From VRUE01 sp963822295 (lineage in GTDB: Bacteria; Actinomycetota; Thermoleophilia; Solirubrobacterales; 70-9), in the NCBI GenBank assembly GCA_963822295.1, contig CAWGHD010000002.1, positions 1,488,001-1,552,000 of the forward strand: 64,000 nt of DNA, given 5' to 3'. The notes under the pieces were generated by a model. That model did not search any database, was not told the origin of the DNA, and worked only from the letters and a program-made list of their open reading frames with translations. Positions 24,243 through 33,041 of this stretch are shown here, piece by piece (position 1 is the first letter of the stretch; every line of letters begins with the position of its first letter). The position numbers and the translations under genes were made by a program.

Positions 24243-25739
24243 ATGCCGGCGACCACCGAGAGCGAGACCCCGCCGGAGCTCCTGATCGGCGGCGAGCGGG
24301 TGGCCGGCGCCGGCGAGCGGCTCACGGTCGAGAACCCCTTCACGACCGAGACGATCGTCGAGCTGCCTGCCGCCTCGCCCGAACAGGTCGAGGCGGCGGT
24401 CGGGGCCGCCCGAAGGTCCTGGCCGGGGTGGGCGCGAACGCCGGCAGGCGAGCGCTGCGAGCTGCTGCACGAGGTGGCGCGGCGGCTGCGCGAGGGCGCC
24501 GACGACCTCGCCCGCACGATGACCGCCGAGGGCGGCAAGCCGCTGATCGAGAACCGCGACGAGCTCGATTGGACGGCCGCCGCCTTCGACTACTACGCGG
24601 AGATCGGCCGCGACCACGCGGGCCGCGTGATCCCGCCGATCGAGGCGACGCAGCTGGCGATGGTGGTCAAGGACCCGCTCGGCGTGGTCGGCTGCATCGT
24701 CCCCTGGAACTACCCGCTGCTGCTGCTCGCCTGGAAGGTCGCGCCGGCGCTCGCCGCCGGCAACTGCGTGGTCTGCAAGCCCTCGGAGCTGACGCCGCTC
24801 TCGACCCTGATGCTGGCCCCCTGCTTCGAGCACCTGCCGCCCGGCACGGTCAACCTGCTGGCGGGGGCCGGAGACGTCGGCGCGGCGATCGCCTCGCACC
24901 CGGACGTCGACTGCGTCGCCTTCACCGGGTCGGTCGCGACGGGCAGGAAGGTGGCCGAGGCCTGCACCCCGCGGATGGCCCGCATGAACCTCGAGATGGG
25001 CGGCAAGGACGCCTTCATCGTCTGCGCCGACGTCGCCGCCGAGATCGAGGTCGCGGCCCGCGGCGGCGCCTGGGCCGCGTTCCTCAACGCCGGCCAGGTC
25101 TGCACCTCGGCCGAGCGCTTCTACGTCGCCGAGGAGCTGTTCGACGACTACGTCGCCGCCTTCGTCGACCACACCCGCGGCCTCGTCCTCGGCGACCCGT
25201 TCGAGCGCGGGACCGACATCGGCCCGATGGTCTCCGAGCCGCAGCGCGCAAAGGTGGTCGCCCAGCTCGAGCAGGCGACCGGTGGCGGCGCCGAGGTCCT
25301 GGTCGGCGGTGACTCCGGTGGGCAGGAGCGCGGCCACTTCCTCTCTCCGGCGGTCGTCACCGGCGCCGGCCCCGACAGCGCCCTCCTGCGCGAGGAGACC
25401 TTCGGCCCCGTCGCCCCGATCGTCCCCGTCGGCTCGCTTGACGAGGCGATCGAGCTCGCCAACGGCACCGAGTTCGGGCTCGGCGCCAACGTCTACACCG
25501 CGGACCTGGAGAGCGCGGTCCGCTGCATGCGCGAGCTGCGCGCCGGGACCGTCTGGATCAACGACCCCCTGACCGACAACGACGCCGGCCCCTTCGGCGG
25601 CTTCAAGCAGTCCGGGCTCGGCCGCGAGCTGGGCCGCGAGGGCCTCGAGGCCTTCCAGGAGACCAAGCACGTCCACATGGAGTCGCGGATCGAGCGCAAG
25701 GAATGGTGGTACCCCTACCGGGAGTACGGCGGGAGCTAG
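24243..25739 (+). CDS. NAD(P)-dependent aldehyde dehydrogenase
   Basis: 498 residues, full-length ALDH superfamily. Cofactor region: VPWNYPLLLLAWKVAPALAAGN and FTGSVATGRKV. Catalytic Glu in LEMGGKDAFIV and catalytic Cys in NAGQVCTSAERF. EETFGPVAPIVPV and PFGGFKQSGLGRELGREGLEAF complete the pattern, closest in style to betaine-aldehyde or aminobutyraldehyde dehydrogenases. The substrate cannot be fixed. The last codons overlap the stop of the convergent cyclase gene in a shared CTAG. Confidence 0.9.
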   Translation: MPATTESETPPELLIGGERVAGAGERLTVENPFTTETIVELPAASPEQVEAAVGAARRSWPGWARTPAGERCELLHEVARRLREGADDLARTMTAEGGKPLIENRDELDWTAAAFDYYAEIGRDHAGRVIPPIEATQLAMVVKDPLGVVGCIVPWNYPLLLLAWKVAPALAAGNCVVCKPSELTPLSTLMLAPCFEHLPPGTVNLLAGAGDVGAAIASHPDVDCVAFTGSVATGRKVAEACTPRMARMNLEMGGKDAFIVCADVAAEIEVAARGGAWAAFLNAGQVCTSAERFYVAEELFDDYVAAFVDHTRGLVLGDPFERGTDIGPMVSEPQRAKVVAQLEQATGGGAEVLVGGDSGGQERGHFLSPAVVTGAGPDSALLREETFGPVAPIVPVGSLDEAIELANGTEFGLGANVYTADLESAVRCMRELRAGTVWINDPLTDNDAGPFGGFKQSGLGRELGREGLEAFQETKHVHMESRIERKEWWYPYREYGGS

Positions 25740-27091
25740 GCCGGCCCGGCGGACAGCGGGGTCGATCCGACCCGGTACACGTCCCACTCGTCGGCGACGC
25801 CCTTGAGCTCGTGGCGCCCGGCCGCTTCGAACTCGATCCCGGAGCCGGACGCCAGGTCGCGAACGGTGCTTGAGACCAGCACCTCGCCGGCGCCCGATAG
25901 GGCCGAGATCCTGGCCGCGACGTGGACGGCGATGCCGCCGACGTCGTCCCCCATCAGCTCGACCTCGCCGGCGTGCAGGCCCGCGCGGACCCCGATCCCC
26001 AGCGTGGGCATGTCGGCGACGATCGCGCGCGCGCACTCGACCGCCCGGGTCGGCCCGTCGAAGGTCGCGAGGAAGCCGTCGCCGGTGGTCTTGATCTCAC
26101 GCCCGGAGAAACGGGCGAGGCGTTCCCGGGTCAGCGCCTGGTGGTCCTCGAGCAGCCGCCTCCAGCGGCTGTCGCCGACCTCTCCCGCCATCCTCGTCGA
26201 GTCGACCATGTCGGTGAAGAGGACCGTCGCGAGGACCCGCTCGACCGGCGGGGCGGGACGCACGCCGGTGAGAAAGGTCTCGATCTCGTCGAGCGCGCGG
26301 CCGTCGTCGTCGGCGACCCAGGGGAAGTGGTCGACCCCCTCGAGCTCGACGTAGCGGCTGCCCTCGATCTGCTCGGCCAGCCAGCGCGCCGCGCGGTAGT
26401 TGACGGCGAAGTCGCCGCGCCGCTGCAGGACGAGGGTCGGGGTGCGGATCAGGGGCAGGGTGTGGCGGACGTCGGTTTCGATGAACGTCTGGAAGAGCTG
26501 CTGGACCCGGATCGGGCTCGCGGTCAGGCGCTCGAGGCGCGCCTGCGCTTCGCGCGCCCGCGGGTCGTCGGCGAGGCTCGGGGAGAAGATCTCGAGCGAT
26601 GCCCCCGTCCCCCAGAAGGGAGCGTTCAACTCCTCCGCGGATTCGACCAGCGCCTCCATCGGCGGCGCCCAGGGATAGTCGGGGGCTTCGGTGGTCCGCG
26701 CCATTGCGCCCCAGAGGACGAGGGCCGAGGTGCGCTGGGGATGCGCCGCCGCATGAAGCATGCACATCGTCGCCCCCTCGGACATGCCGAAGAGCGCGGC
26801 GCGCTCGGAGCCGGCGGCGTCCATCACCGCGCGCACGTCGTCCATCCGTTCCTCCAGCGAGGTCCTGCCGTCAACCGGGTCGGAGAGCCCGACGCCGCGG
26901 CGGTCGAATGGGATCACGCGGGCGAAGCTGCCGAGGCGTTCCATGAACCTCGCCTGCGTGGGGTTGTCCCAGATCACGTCGAGGTGGGAGACGAACGGGA
27001 AGGCGACGACCAGGTCCACCTCGCCCTCTCCGAACACCTGATAGGCGATCCCGACGTCGCCGCTGCGCGCGTACTTGGTTTCGGGTCGCAT
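25736..27091 (-). CDS. Alpha/beta hydrolase fused to class III adenylate/guanylate cyclase
   Basis: 451 residues from an ATG 7 nt after a TAGGCT box. Residues about 1-270 are an alpha/beta hydrolase with nucleophile elbow FGMSEGAT, acid in LQRRGDFAVN and His in VDHFPWV. Residues about 280-450 are a class III cyclase: ATVLFTDMVDST (metal Asp), REIKTTGDGFLATF (second metal Asp), GVRAGLHAGEVE, GIAVHVAARISAL and GRHELKGVADEWDVY. The architecture resembles M. tuberculosis Rv1900c. The residue before the AAR motif, usually Asn for transition-state binding, is His here. The role is probably cAMP production coupled to a hydrolase-like sensor. Confidence 0.88.
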   Translation of the reverse strand: MRPETKYARSGDVGIAYQVFGEGEVDLVVAFPFVSHLDVIWDNPTQARFMERLGSFARVIPFDRRGVGLSDPVDGRTSLEERMDDVRAVMDAAGSERAALFGMSEGATMCMLHAAAHPQRTSALVLWGAMARTTEAPDYPWAPPMEALVESAEELNAPFWGTGASLEIFSPSLADDPRAREAQARLERLTASPIRVQQLFQTFIETDVRHTLPLIRTPTLVLQRRGDFAVNYRAARWLAEQIEGSRYVELEGVDHFPWVADDDGRALDEIETFLTGVRPAPPVERVLATVLFTDMVDSTRMAGEVGDSRWRRLLEDHQALTRERLARFSGREIKTTGDGFLATFDGPTRAVECARAIVADMPTLGIGVRAGLHAGEVELMGDDVGGIAVHVAARISALSGAGEVLVSSTVRDLASGSGIEFEAAGRHELKGVADEWDVYRVGSTPLSAGPA

Positions 27092-27098
27092 CCCGCTC

Positions 27099-27104
27099 AG
27101 CCTA
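27099..27104 (-). promoter_or_regulatory. -10 box TAGGCT for the gene starting at 27091
   Basis: 7 nt before the ATG. Confidence 0.5.
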
Positions 27105-27114
27105 CGCCGCGGGC

Positions 27115-27663
27115 TCAGAGCAGCGCCAGCTGGTCCGTCGTTCCGGCGGTCGCGGCCGCGGGCCCTCCCGAGCCCCGCCGCTCGAGGTCGAGCAGCGCCC
27201 GCTTGCGCTCGAGCCCGCCGCCGTAGCCGGTGAGCGAGCCGTCGGCGCCGATCACCCGGTGGCAGGGAACGACGATCGGGGTCGGCGTCCGCCCGATCGC
27301 GGCGGCGGCTGCGCGCACGCGCTCGTACGGCTCGATGCCCTGCGGGAAGGCGGCCGGGTCGATCCTGCCGGCAAGCTCTCCGTAGGAGACGGTGGTCCCG
27401 TACGGGATCTCGCGCAGTTGCTCCCAGACCAGCAGCTGCAGCGGCGTTCCGCGGAGGTCGAGGGCGAGGTCGAATTCGCGGCGGTCGCCGGCGAAGTAGG
27501 CATCCATCTGCTCGACGACGGACGGCATCGGGCGTCGCAGCGACTCGTCGAGCCGCCGCGGGCGGCCCGGGAAGCCGACACCCCTCAGGCCCTCCTGCCC
27601 GGCGCGCAGGGTCAGCGGCCCCAGCGGGCACTCATAGATCGTCCAGGCCGGCGCGTCGCTCAT
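27115..27663 (-). CDS. ogt: Methylated-DNA-protein-cysteine methyltransferase
   Basis: 182 residues. It repairs O6-alkylguanine by transferring the alkyl group to its own Cys. The active-site motif PIVVPCHRVIGADGSLTGYGGGLERKRALLDLE is complete. LLVWEQLREIPYGTTVSYGELAGRI is the preceding winged-helix DNA-binding part. The N-terminal ribonuclease-H-like domain is present (YECPLGPLTLRAG). No Ada-type zinc domain, so it is the Ogt form. The loop after RI carries a few extra residues (DPAAFPQGIEPYERV) compared with short homologues. Confidence 0.92.
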   Translation of the reverse strand: MSDAPAWTIYECPLGPLTLRAGQEGLRGVGFPGRPRRLDESLRRPMPSVVEQMDAYFAGDRREFDLALDLRGTPLQLLVWEQLREIPYGTTVSYGELAGRIDPAAFPQGIEPYERVRAAAAAIGRTPTPIVVPCHRVIGADGSLTGYGGGLERKRALLDLERRGSGGPAAATAGTTDQLALL

Positions 27664-27714
27664 CGGCTCAATGCTCTCTGACCGAACGGCGGATCGTCAG
27701 CCCCGCGGGGGAGG

Positions 27715-28887
27715 TCAGTCGAGAACCCGAAACCGGTGACTCGCGGGGGAGGCGTCCACGTTGCCCGCCGCGTCGACCGCCCTCACCCGGAGCCGGTGAG
27801 GGCCGGGCTTCAGCCCGCCGAAGGAAGCTCGGGGCCCGCAGGCCCGGAACGGGCGCCGGTCCAGCTTGCATTCGAATGTCGATCCCGTCTCCGTCGAGGA
27901 GAACCCGTATCGGGCCCTGCGCTTCGTGGTCCGGTTCGGCGGCTTCTGCGTGATCCTCGTGTCCGGCGCGGAGGTGTCCGAGGGCACGGTCGCGCCCGGG
28001 CCGGTCGGCAGAGGCGCGGGGTTCGTCGGCGTGGCCGGCGGGTCGCAGTTTGCCCGGGTGTCGATCGCGTCGGTGAGAGCCGCGTCTTCGTCGGGCCCGC
28101 AGTCGATGTCGTCTGCGACCCCGTCGCGAGCCTCGATGCTGTCCACCCCCACGTCGCCCCTGACGACGTCCGAGCCGCCGCGGCCGTTGAGCGTGTCGTT
28201 CTCACCGCCGCCTTCCAGCAGGTCGCCTCCGGCCCCGCCGAGAAGTTCGTCGTTGCCGCCTTCGCCGAGCAGGGTCGCCGCCGTCGGCCCCGCCTCGAGC
28301 AGGTCGGCTGCGGGCGTGCCGATCACGCCCTCGATCGTCGCCGCGTCGAGTGCGTCGCGCGACCCCGGGGCTCCGTCGAGGCTCGACCCGTCCCCGCCGC
28401 CGCCGGCTCCGAGGTCGACGCTCACGCCTTCGGAGCGGGTTTCATAGGTGACGAAGTCACCGCTGCTCCCGCCGCCGAAGAGTGCGTCCCCCCCGGCCCC
28501 GCCGTCGATCAGCAGGGGAAAGGTGGCGAAGCAGGGGCAGGGGGCGATGGCCGGCGCGTTGAGGACGTCGTTTCCCCCGCCGAGGAGCAGCGTGAATGAG
28601 GTGGCGCCCGGGCATAGGACGACGGTCCCGGCGGCCACGGTCGTGCCTTCTCCGCCGCAGCCGCTGCCCGGAGCCACGGTCATGCTGGCCGCCGAGTCCT
28701 GGATGAAGGGGCCGCCGGAATCGCCGACGAAGATCGAGTTCTGGGTCACAAGACCTTCCGGTTCGCTGAAGATCTTGGTCCCGCCGGGACCCGCCGTCAG
28801 GGTCCCCGCCTGGGCCGGCCCGGCACAGATGGTCGCGGGCACGGCGGCCCAGATCAGCACTCTCCTGAACATCCCCCCGCGTCTCAT
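27715..28887 (-). CDS. Exported RTX-like calcium-binding protein
   Basis: 390 residues. AGGAGA lies 6 nt before the ATG at 28887, which begins MRRGGMFRRVLIWAAVPATI, a signal peptide. The central part carries imperfect nonapeptide repeats (LLGGGNDVL, GEGGNDELLGGAGGDLL, GGGENDTLNGRGGSDVV) typical of RTX beta-rolls that fold on calcium. A linker rich in Pro and Thr leads to a C-terminal beta-domain (YGFSSTETGSTFECKLD, then HRLRVRAVDAAGNVD and HRFRV) that recurs in the protein at 36028-37488. No catalytic domain is visible; a structural or adhesive surface role is inferred. Confidence 0.75.
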   Translation of the reverse strand: MRRGGMFRRVLIWAAVPATICAGPAQAGTLTAGPGGTKIFSEPEGLVTQNSIFVGDSGGPFIQDSAASMTVAPGSGCGGEGTTVAAGTVVLCPGATSFTLLLGGGNDVLNAPAIAPCPCFATFPLLIDGGAGGDALFGGGSSGDFVTYETRSEGVSVDLGAGGGGDGSSLDGAPGSRDALDAATIEGVIGTPAADLLEAGPTAATLLGEGGNDELLGGAGGDLLEGGGENDTLNGRGGSDVVRGDVGVDSIEARDGVADDIDCGPDEDAALTDAIDTRANCDPPATPTNPAPLPTGPGATVPSDTSAPDTRITQKPPNRTTKRRARYGFSSTETGSTFECKLDRRPFRACGPRASFGGLKPGPHRLRVRAVDAAGNVDASPASHRFRVLD

Positions 28888-28957
28888 ATCGGCTCTCCTG
28901 GTCGAATGGCTGCCGAGGACCGGTACCCGCAGCGCGCATCCTCGAAGCGCCGGCCAA

Positions 28958-30280
28958 TCATCGAGCTTCCCGCCTCGCGGCACTCAGCTCCTGGCGAACG
29001 ACCGCGGTTTGGTTCGGGATCTCGAGGCGACGTTCAAGCACCGGGATCGCCTCCTCCGGGCGGCCGCTCAGGCGCAGCGCGTTGCCGAGGTTGAAGAGGG
29101 CGTAGGCGTAGTCGAGCTCCTCGGTCCCCGGTGGGAAGCTGGCGACCGCCTCTTCGAGCACCGGGATCGCCTCCTCGTGGCCACCGGCCTGGATCAGCTC
29201 AAAGCCCTCCTGGTTGAGGGCGCTGCCGAGCGCCGGGTCGGAGCCGGCCGGCTCCGGCACCGAGGCGGCCCCACCGGATCCTTCGCCGGCGGTCGCGCCT
29301 TCGCCCTCGCCCCTGGCCACGCTCGAGTCGGCCTTCCCGTCCTCCCCCTCGGGGCCATCGGTGGCCGCCAGGATCGAGACGACAGCCACCGCCACCACCG
29401 CGACGGCGAGGGCCACCTGCCTCCCCCGGCCTCGACGCGTCAGGCCGGTCCCGGCGCCACCTGTCCCGGGCAGGGCGTCCAACGGCTCGGTCGGCTGCTC
29501 CGGGGCGGGCCGTCTGCGGGTCGGCCGGCCCAGGGCGGAGGGCCTCTGGCCGAGCACGGCGAGCGCCTCCTCGGCTGAGCGCGGGCGGTCGTCCGGCTCC
29601 GCGTTGGAGAGGCTCTCGACCAGGCCACGCAGAGCAGCCGGGGGCTCGCCCCCCAGGCAGTCGGCGAGCACGATCCCGCAGGAGTAGAGGTCGGCGCGCT
29701 CGGTCGCCGGCATGCCCCTCATCACCTCGGGCGCGATGTAGCGGGCCGTGCCCAGAAGCTGCCCGGTCTGCGTCAGCGAGGTCGCATCCGAGGGCAGCGC
29801 GATCCCGAAGTCGATCAGCTTGGCGCTCCCGTCGGGGGCGACAAGGACGTTCTGAGGCTTGATGTCGCGGTGCACGATCCCCGCGGCGTGGATGTGAGCG
29901 AGGGCGCCGAGCAGCTCGCGGGCGAGCCTCTCGCAATCGATCGAGGCTCCCTGCGACGTCCGCTCGGCGAGGTTCGGGCCCGGGACGTACTCCATGACGA
30001 GATACGGCCGTTCGGCGCCGTCGGCGTAGTCGTAGACGCCGATCAGGTTGGGATGCGAGACCCCCGCCGCGACCCTCGCCTCGCGGCGGAAGCGGGCCAG
30101 GAACTCCGGATCGGAGGCGATCGTGTCCGAGAGGGCCTTGACGGCCACGGCACGCTCAAGCACCCGGTCGGTCGCCAGCCACACCGACGCCATTCCACCG
30201 CGCCCGAGAATCCGCTCGAGCCGGTAGCGGTCCTTCAGCAGGGCCCCGGGCGCGATCAAGCCCTCTTGCGGGTCGCTCAT
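28958..30280 (-). CDS. Transmembrane Ser/Thr protein kinase with extracellular TPR domain
   Basis: 440 residues. Hanks-type kinase core: GRGGMASVWLA (P-loop), AVAVKALS (Lys), HRDIKPQNVLV (catalytic loop), IDFGIAL (DFG) and GTARYIAPEVM. The kinase domain is short: after the APE motif it skips much of the usual C-lobe (YSCGIVLADCLGGEPPAALRGLVESL). A single membrane helix follows (VALAVAVVAVAVVSILAA). The outer part carries TPR-like helices (ALGSALNQEGFELIQAG, YAYALFNLGNALRLSGRPEEAIPVLERRLEI) instead of the PASTA repeats usual in actinobacterial PknB. A sensor role for the TPR part is inferred. Confidence 0.87.
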   Translation of the reverse strand: MSDPQEGLIAPGALLKDRYRLERILGRGGMASVWLATDRVLERAVAVKALSDTIASDPEFLARFRREARVAAGVSHPNLIGVYDYADGAERPYLVMEYVPGPNLAERTSQGASIDCERLARELLGALAHIHAAGIVHRDIKPQNVLVAPDGSAKLIDFGIALPSDATSLTQTGQLLGTARYIAPEVMRGMPATERADLYSCGIVLADCLGGEPPAALRGLVESLSNAEPDDRPRSAEEALAVLGQRPSALGRPTRRRPAPEQPTEPLDALPGTGGAGTGLTRRGRGRQVALAVAVVAVAVVSILAATDGPEGEDGKADSSVARGEGEGATAGEGSGGAASVPEPAGSDPALGSALNQEGFELIQAGGHEEAIPVLEEAVASFPPGTEELDYAYALFNLGNALRLSGRPEEAIPVLERRLEIPNQTAVVRQELSAARREAR

Positions 30281-30572
30281 CTCGTATGCCTACCCGCCGA
30301 TCCCGCCGACTATCGAAATCCGTCCACCTTCCAGCCGGCCGGCGCGGCCGCGGCTCAAGCTTCGGTCTCGTTGTGTCGATGCACATCGGACACGAGAGCA
30401 GCCCTCTCGACTCAGGCACCCTCGCCGCGAGGCGGGTCCGCAGGGCCACGGAACTCCACTGGAGTTCGCCGGGGCCACCAGAAGGACTGTCACAGCCGAC
30501 CATCTGCATCCACCCCCGTCGGCAGCAGCCATGGACGTTGTCTCGGGCTGTTCGCTCCATAAGAAGGGCGAC
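30281..30572. other. Divergent intergenic region, no gene recognised
   Basis: 292 bp between the kinase start and the ice-binding-like protein start. It must hold both promoters. TAGGCA followed by TACGAG before the kinase ATG is a weak version of the local -10 pattern. I looked for riboswitch signatures (c-di-AMP, cobalamin, c-di-GMP) and saw none that hold up. Confidence 0.4.
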
Positions 30573-31766
30573 ATGTCCAACTTCACCCATCTCAGGCGCG
30601 GCAAGCGTGCCGGCATCGCGTTCGTCGCCGTGCTCCTCGCGTTCGTCGCGGTCCCCGTCGCCGCACCTGCGGCACCGGTGAGCCTCGCCACCGTCAGCCC
30701 CTTCGTCGTGCTGGGCGGCTCGACGGTCACCAACAGCGGCCCATCCGTCCTCAACGGCAACCTCGGCGTCTCCCCCGGGACCGCACTGGTCGGCTTCGGC
30801 CTCCCCGCCGTCGTCAACGGCGCCACGCATGCCAACAACGGCGTCGCCCAGCAGGCCCAGGCCGACCTCACGATCGCCTACACCGCGGCGGAAGGGCAGC
30901 CGGTCCCGCCCGGGAACGTCCTCACCGGAACCAACCTCGGCGAAAGGACCCTGGCGCCAGGGGCCTACGAATACACCTCCTCCGCCCAGCTGACCGGCGC
31001 GCTGACCCTCGACGCCGAAGGGGATGCCGGCGCGCAGTTCGTCTTCAAGATCGGCTCGGCGCTGACCACCGCTCCTGCAAGCTCCGTGATCCTGATCAAC
31101 GGAGCATCTCCCTGCAACGTCTTCTGGCAGGTGACCAGCTCGGCGACGATCGACACCACCACCGCCTTCCAGGGCAACCTGATGGCGCTGACGGACATCA
31201 CGCTGAACAGCGGCGCCTCGGTCAAAGGACGCATGCTCGCCCGCAACGGGCAGGTCAGCCTGATCAACAACGTCCTCGACGCCTCGATGTGCGGCGCCAA
31301 CACGACGCCCCCGGACGCGACTCCGGTCAACCCCGGCGCCTCGGATGACGGGGTGTCTCCCGGCGTGTCTCCCGGCGTTGCCGTCCCGGTCGATCGCAGG
31401 CGAAGGCCTCGGGTGGATCGCACGAACGGCACGGCGATCGCGAGGCGCGTCCCGAATGCGCGTGGCCCGAACATCGACGCCCCCGATCGGGACATACCGA
31501 AGATGGACTGCACCGCCGGTTTCCGGGCCACGGTCCGCGGCCACAAGATCGACCGCGTCGTCTTCCGGCTCGACGGCAGGCGCATCGACAGCCAGCGTCG
31601 CTCACCGTTCCGTGTGTTCGTGCGCGCCGCGCCCGGCAGGCACGTGATCGGGGTGCGGGTGACGTTCAAAGACAACACGCGCGCCAAGACCATGACCCTC
31701 CCCTACCGCGCCTGCGCCTCGGCGGTTCTCACCCCGCGTCCGGGCCCGTCGCAATTCACCGGATGA
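30573..31766 (+). CDS. Ice-binding-like (DUF3494) exported protein with C-terminal Ig-like domain
   Basis: 397 residues. GAAGGG lies about 6 nt before the ATG at 30573; a basic n-region (HLRRGKRAG) and hydrophobic segment form the signal peptide. Residues about 35-235 show the DUF3494 beta-helix pattern: VVLGGSTVTNSGPSVLNGNLGVSPGT, GERTLAPGAYEYTSSAQLTG, LTLDAEGDAGAQFVFKIG, NVFWQVTSSATI, FQGNLMALTDITLNSGASVKGRMLARNGQVSL. The family includes ice-binding and adhesin proteins. A linker and a C-terminal Ig-like domain (IDRVVFRLDGRRID, ITFK-type strands) follow. It overlaps the L,D-transpeptidase gene by ATGA. Confidence 0.85.
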   Translation: MSNFTHLRRGKRAGIAFVAVLLAFVAVPVAAPAAPVSLATVSPFVVLGGSTVTNSGPSVLNGNLGVSPGTALVGFGLPAVVNGATHANNGVAQQAQADLTIAYTAAEGQPVPPGNVLTGTNLGERTLAPGAYEYTSSAQLTGALTLDAEGDAGAQFVFKIGSALTTAPASSVILINGASPCNVFWQVTSSATIDTTTAFQGNLMALTDITLNSGASVKGRMLARNGQVSLINNVLDASMCGANTTPPDATPVNPGASDDGVSPGVSPGVAVPVDRRRRPRVDRTNGTAIARRVPNARGPNIDAPDRDIPKMDCTAGFRATVRGHKIDRVVFRLDGRRIDSQRRSPFRVFVRAAPGRHVIGVRVTFKDNTRAKTMTLPYRACASAVLTPRPGPSQFTG

Positions 31767-32518
31767 CCTCTGCCGCTCTCGGCGTCTCGCAGCCCCTCGG
31801 CTCTCGCCGGGGGGTTGCCGCGTCGGCGGTGGCACTCCTCCTCTGCATCGCCGCCTGCATCTTCTCGGCCCCCTCGGGGGCGAGCGACCCGAGGGCGACG
31901 GCGAGCCAGCCGCTCGTGATCCTGCTGGCCGATCACATCGTCCGCGCCAAGCCGAATGCGGATGCCCACCGGCTCGAGGCCGTCGCCTCTCGGCGGCCGC
32001 TGACCCGCGTCCGCACCGTCCTCCCGGTGCTCGGCCGCGCCGGTGGAAAGGGCGAGGCCACGTGGCTGCGCGTCAGGCTGCCCGGGCGTCCCAACGGGCA
32101 CACCGGGTGGATCTCCACCCAGCGCACCAAGAGCACGTCGACGGAGTGGAGCATCTCGGTCCGACTCTCCGCCCGCCGGGTCTCGGTGTACCGCAACGGC
32201 CGGCTCAGGCGCCAGTTCCGAGCCGTGGTGGGCAAGCCCTCGACGCCGACTCCACGGGGCAGGTTCTTCATCGAGGAGGCGCTGGCGCTTTCCTCCAGCT
32301 CCACCGGTGGGCCCTTCGCCCTCGCGAGCAGTGCCCGATCGCATGTCCTGCGCGAATTCGAGGGAGGCCCGGGCCAGGTCGCGCTTCACGGGACCGACAA
32401 TCTCTCCGGCGAGCTCGGCAGCGCCGTCTCCCACGGCTGCATCAGGCTCGGGACACGGGCCATCAACTGGATGGCGAGGCGACTCGGCGCAGGAGTGCCG
32501 CTGACGATTCGGCGGTGA
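31763..32518 (+). CDS. L,D-transpeptidase (YkuD domain)
   Basis: 251 residues. A signal peptide or anchor (ASAVALLLCIAACIF) leads into an SH3-like region (RVRLPGRPNGHTGWIS). The YkuD domain follows: VSVYRNGRLRRQFRAVVGKPSTPTPRGRFFI and the active-site block VALHGTDNLSGELGSAVSHGCIRL with catalytic His and Cys in SHGCIRL. It would form 3-3 peptidoglycan cross-links or attach proteins to the wall outside the membrane. Translational coupling to the DUF3494 protein suggests the two act together at the cell surface. Confidence 0.88.
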   Translation: MTSAALGVSQPLGSRRGVAASAVALLLCIAACIFSAPSGASDPRATASQPLVILLADHIVRAKPNADAHRLEAVASRRPLTRVRTVLPVLGRAGGKGEATWLRVRLPGRPNGHTGWISTQRTKSTSTEWSISVRLSARRVSVYRNGRLRRQFRAVVGKPSTPTPRGRFFIEEALALSSSSTGGPFALASSARSHVLREFEGGPGQVALHGTDNLSGELGSAVSHGCIRLGTRAINWMARRLGAGVPLTIRR

Positions 32519-32546
32519 GGGTCGTGCCCGTCGGTCGGATCCTGGG

Positions 32547-32987
32547 CTAGGCGGTCTCGCCGAGGGCGGCGGAGATCTCGTCGATCGCCGCCTGCTCGGC
32601 GGAGCTGACCGGCTGGTCGCCCTCGGTCTTGGCGCCGGCGACGCGCTCCGCGATCGCGAGCGTGAAGCGCCGGTAGTCGGCAAGCTCATCGGGCGAGGCC
32701 TTCGCCTCGAGCACAGAGACCGCCTCACGGATATTGCCGAGGAGCTGCTCTCTCATCCCCTCGCCGGAGCCGCCGTCCCGGTCGACCTTCGGCTTCGACT
32801 GGGCGATCTCGTCGACGAGCGACGACGCCCCGGCCGCGCCGCGCGCCTCGGTCCAGGCCTTCGCCATCGAGAACGTCTCCCGAAACGTGCCACCCCGTTC
32901 GGCGGTCGAGACGATCAGGCCCGCGCTGGTCGGCCCCTCGAGGACCGTCTCCCATTCCTGCTCTGAGAAATCTGCTTTTCCGGTCAT
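32547..32987 (-). CDS. Conserved hypothetical protein
   Basis: 146 residues, soluble and acidic. The opening (DFSEQEWETVLEGPTSAGLIV, then STAERGGTFRETFSMAKAW) resembles a widespread uncharacterised family I recall from actinobacteria and other soil bacteria. It is mostly helical with no catalytic motif or membrane segment. A TAGGGA box 6 nt before the ATG is a weak promoter candidate. No function is proposed. Confidence 0.6.
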   Translation of the reverse strand: MTGKADFSEQEWETVLEGPTSAGLIVSTAERGGTFRETFSMAKAWTEARGAAGASSLVDEIAQSKPKVDRDGGSGEGMREQLLGNIREAVSVLEAKASPDELADYRRFTLAIAERVAGAKTEGDQPVSSAEQAAIDEISAALGETA

Positions 32988-33041
32988 GCCGGCTCCCTAC
33001 CCGCGGAGGGGCGCTCGTAGACGCGAACTCCCCTCCCTGAG

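Noticed and set aside
30281..30572. Possible riboswitch upstream of the ice-binding-like protein
   Set aside because: I compared it by eye with c-di-AMP, cobalamin and c-di-GMP consensus elements and found no convincing core motif.
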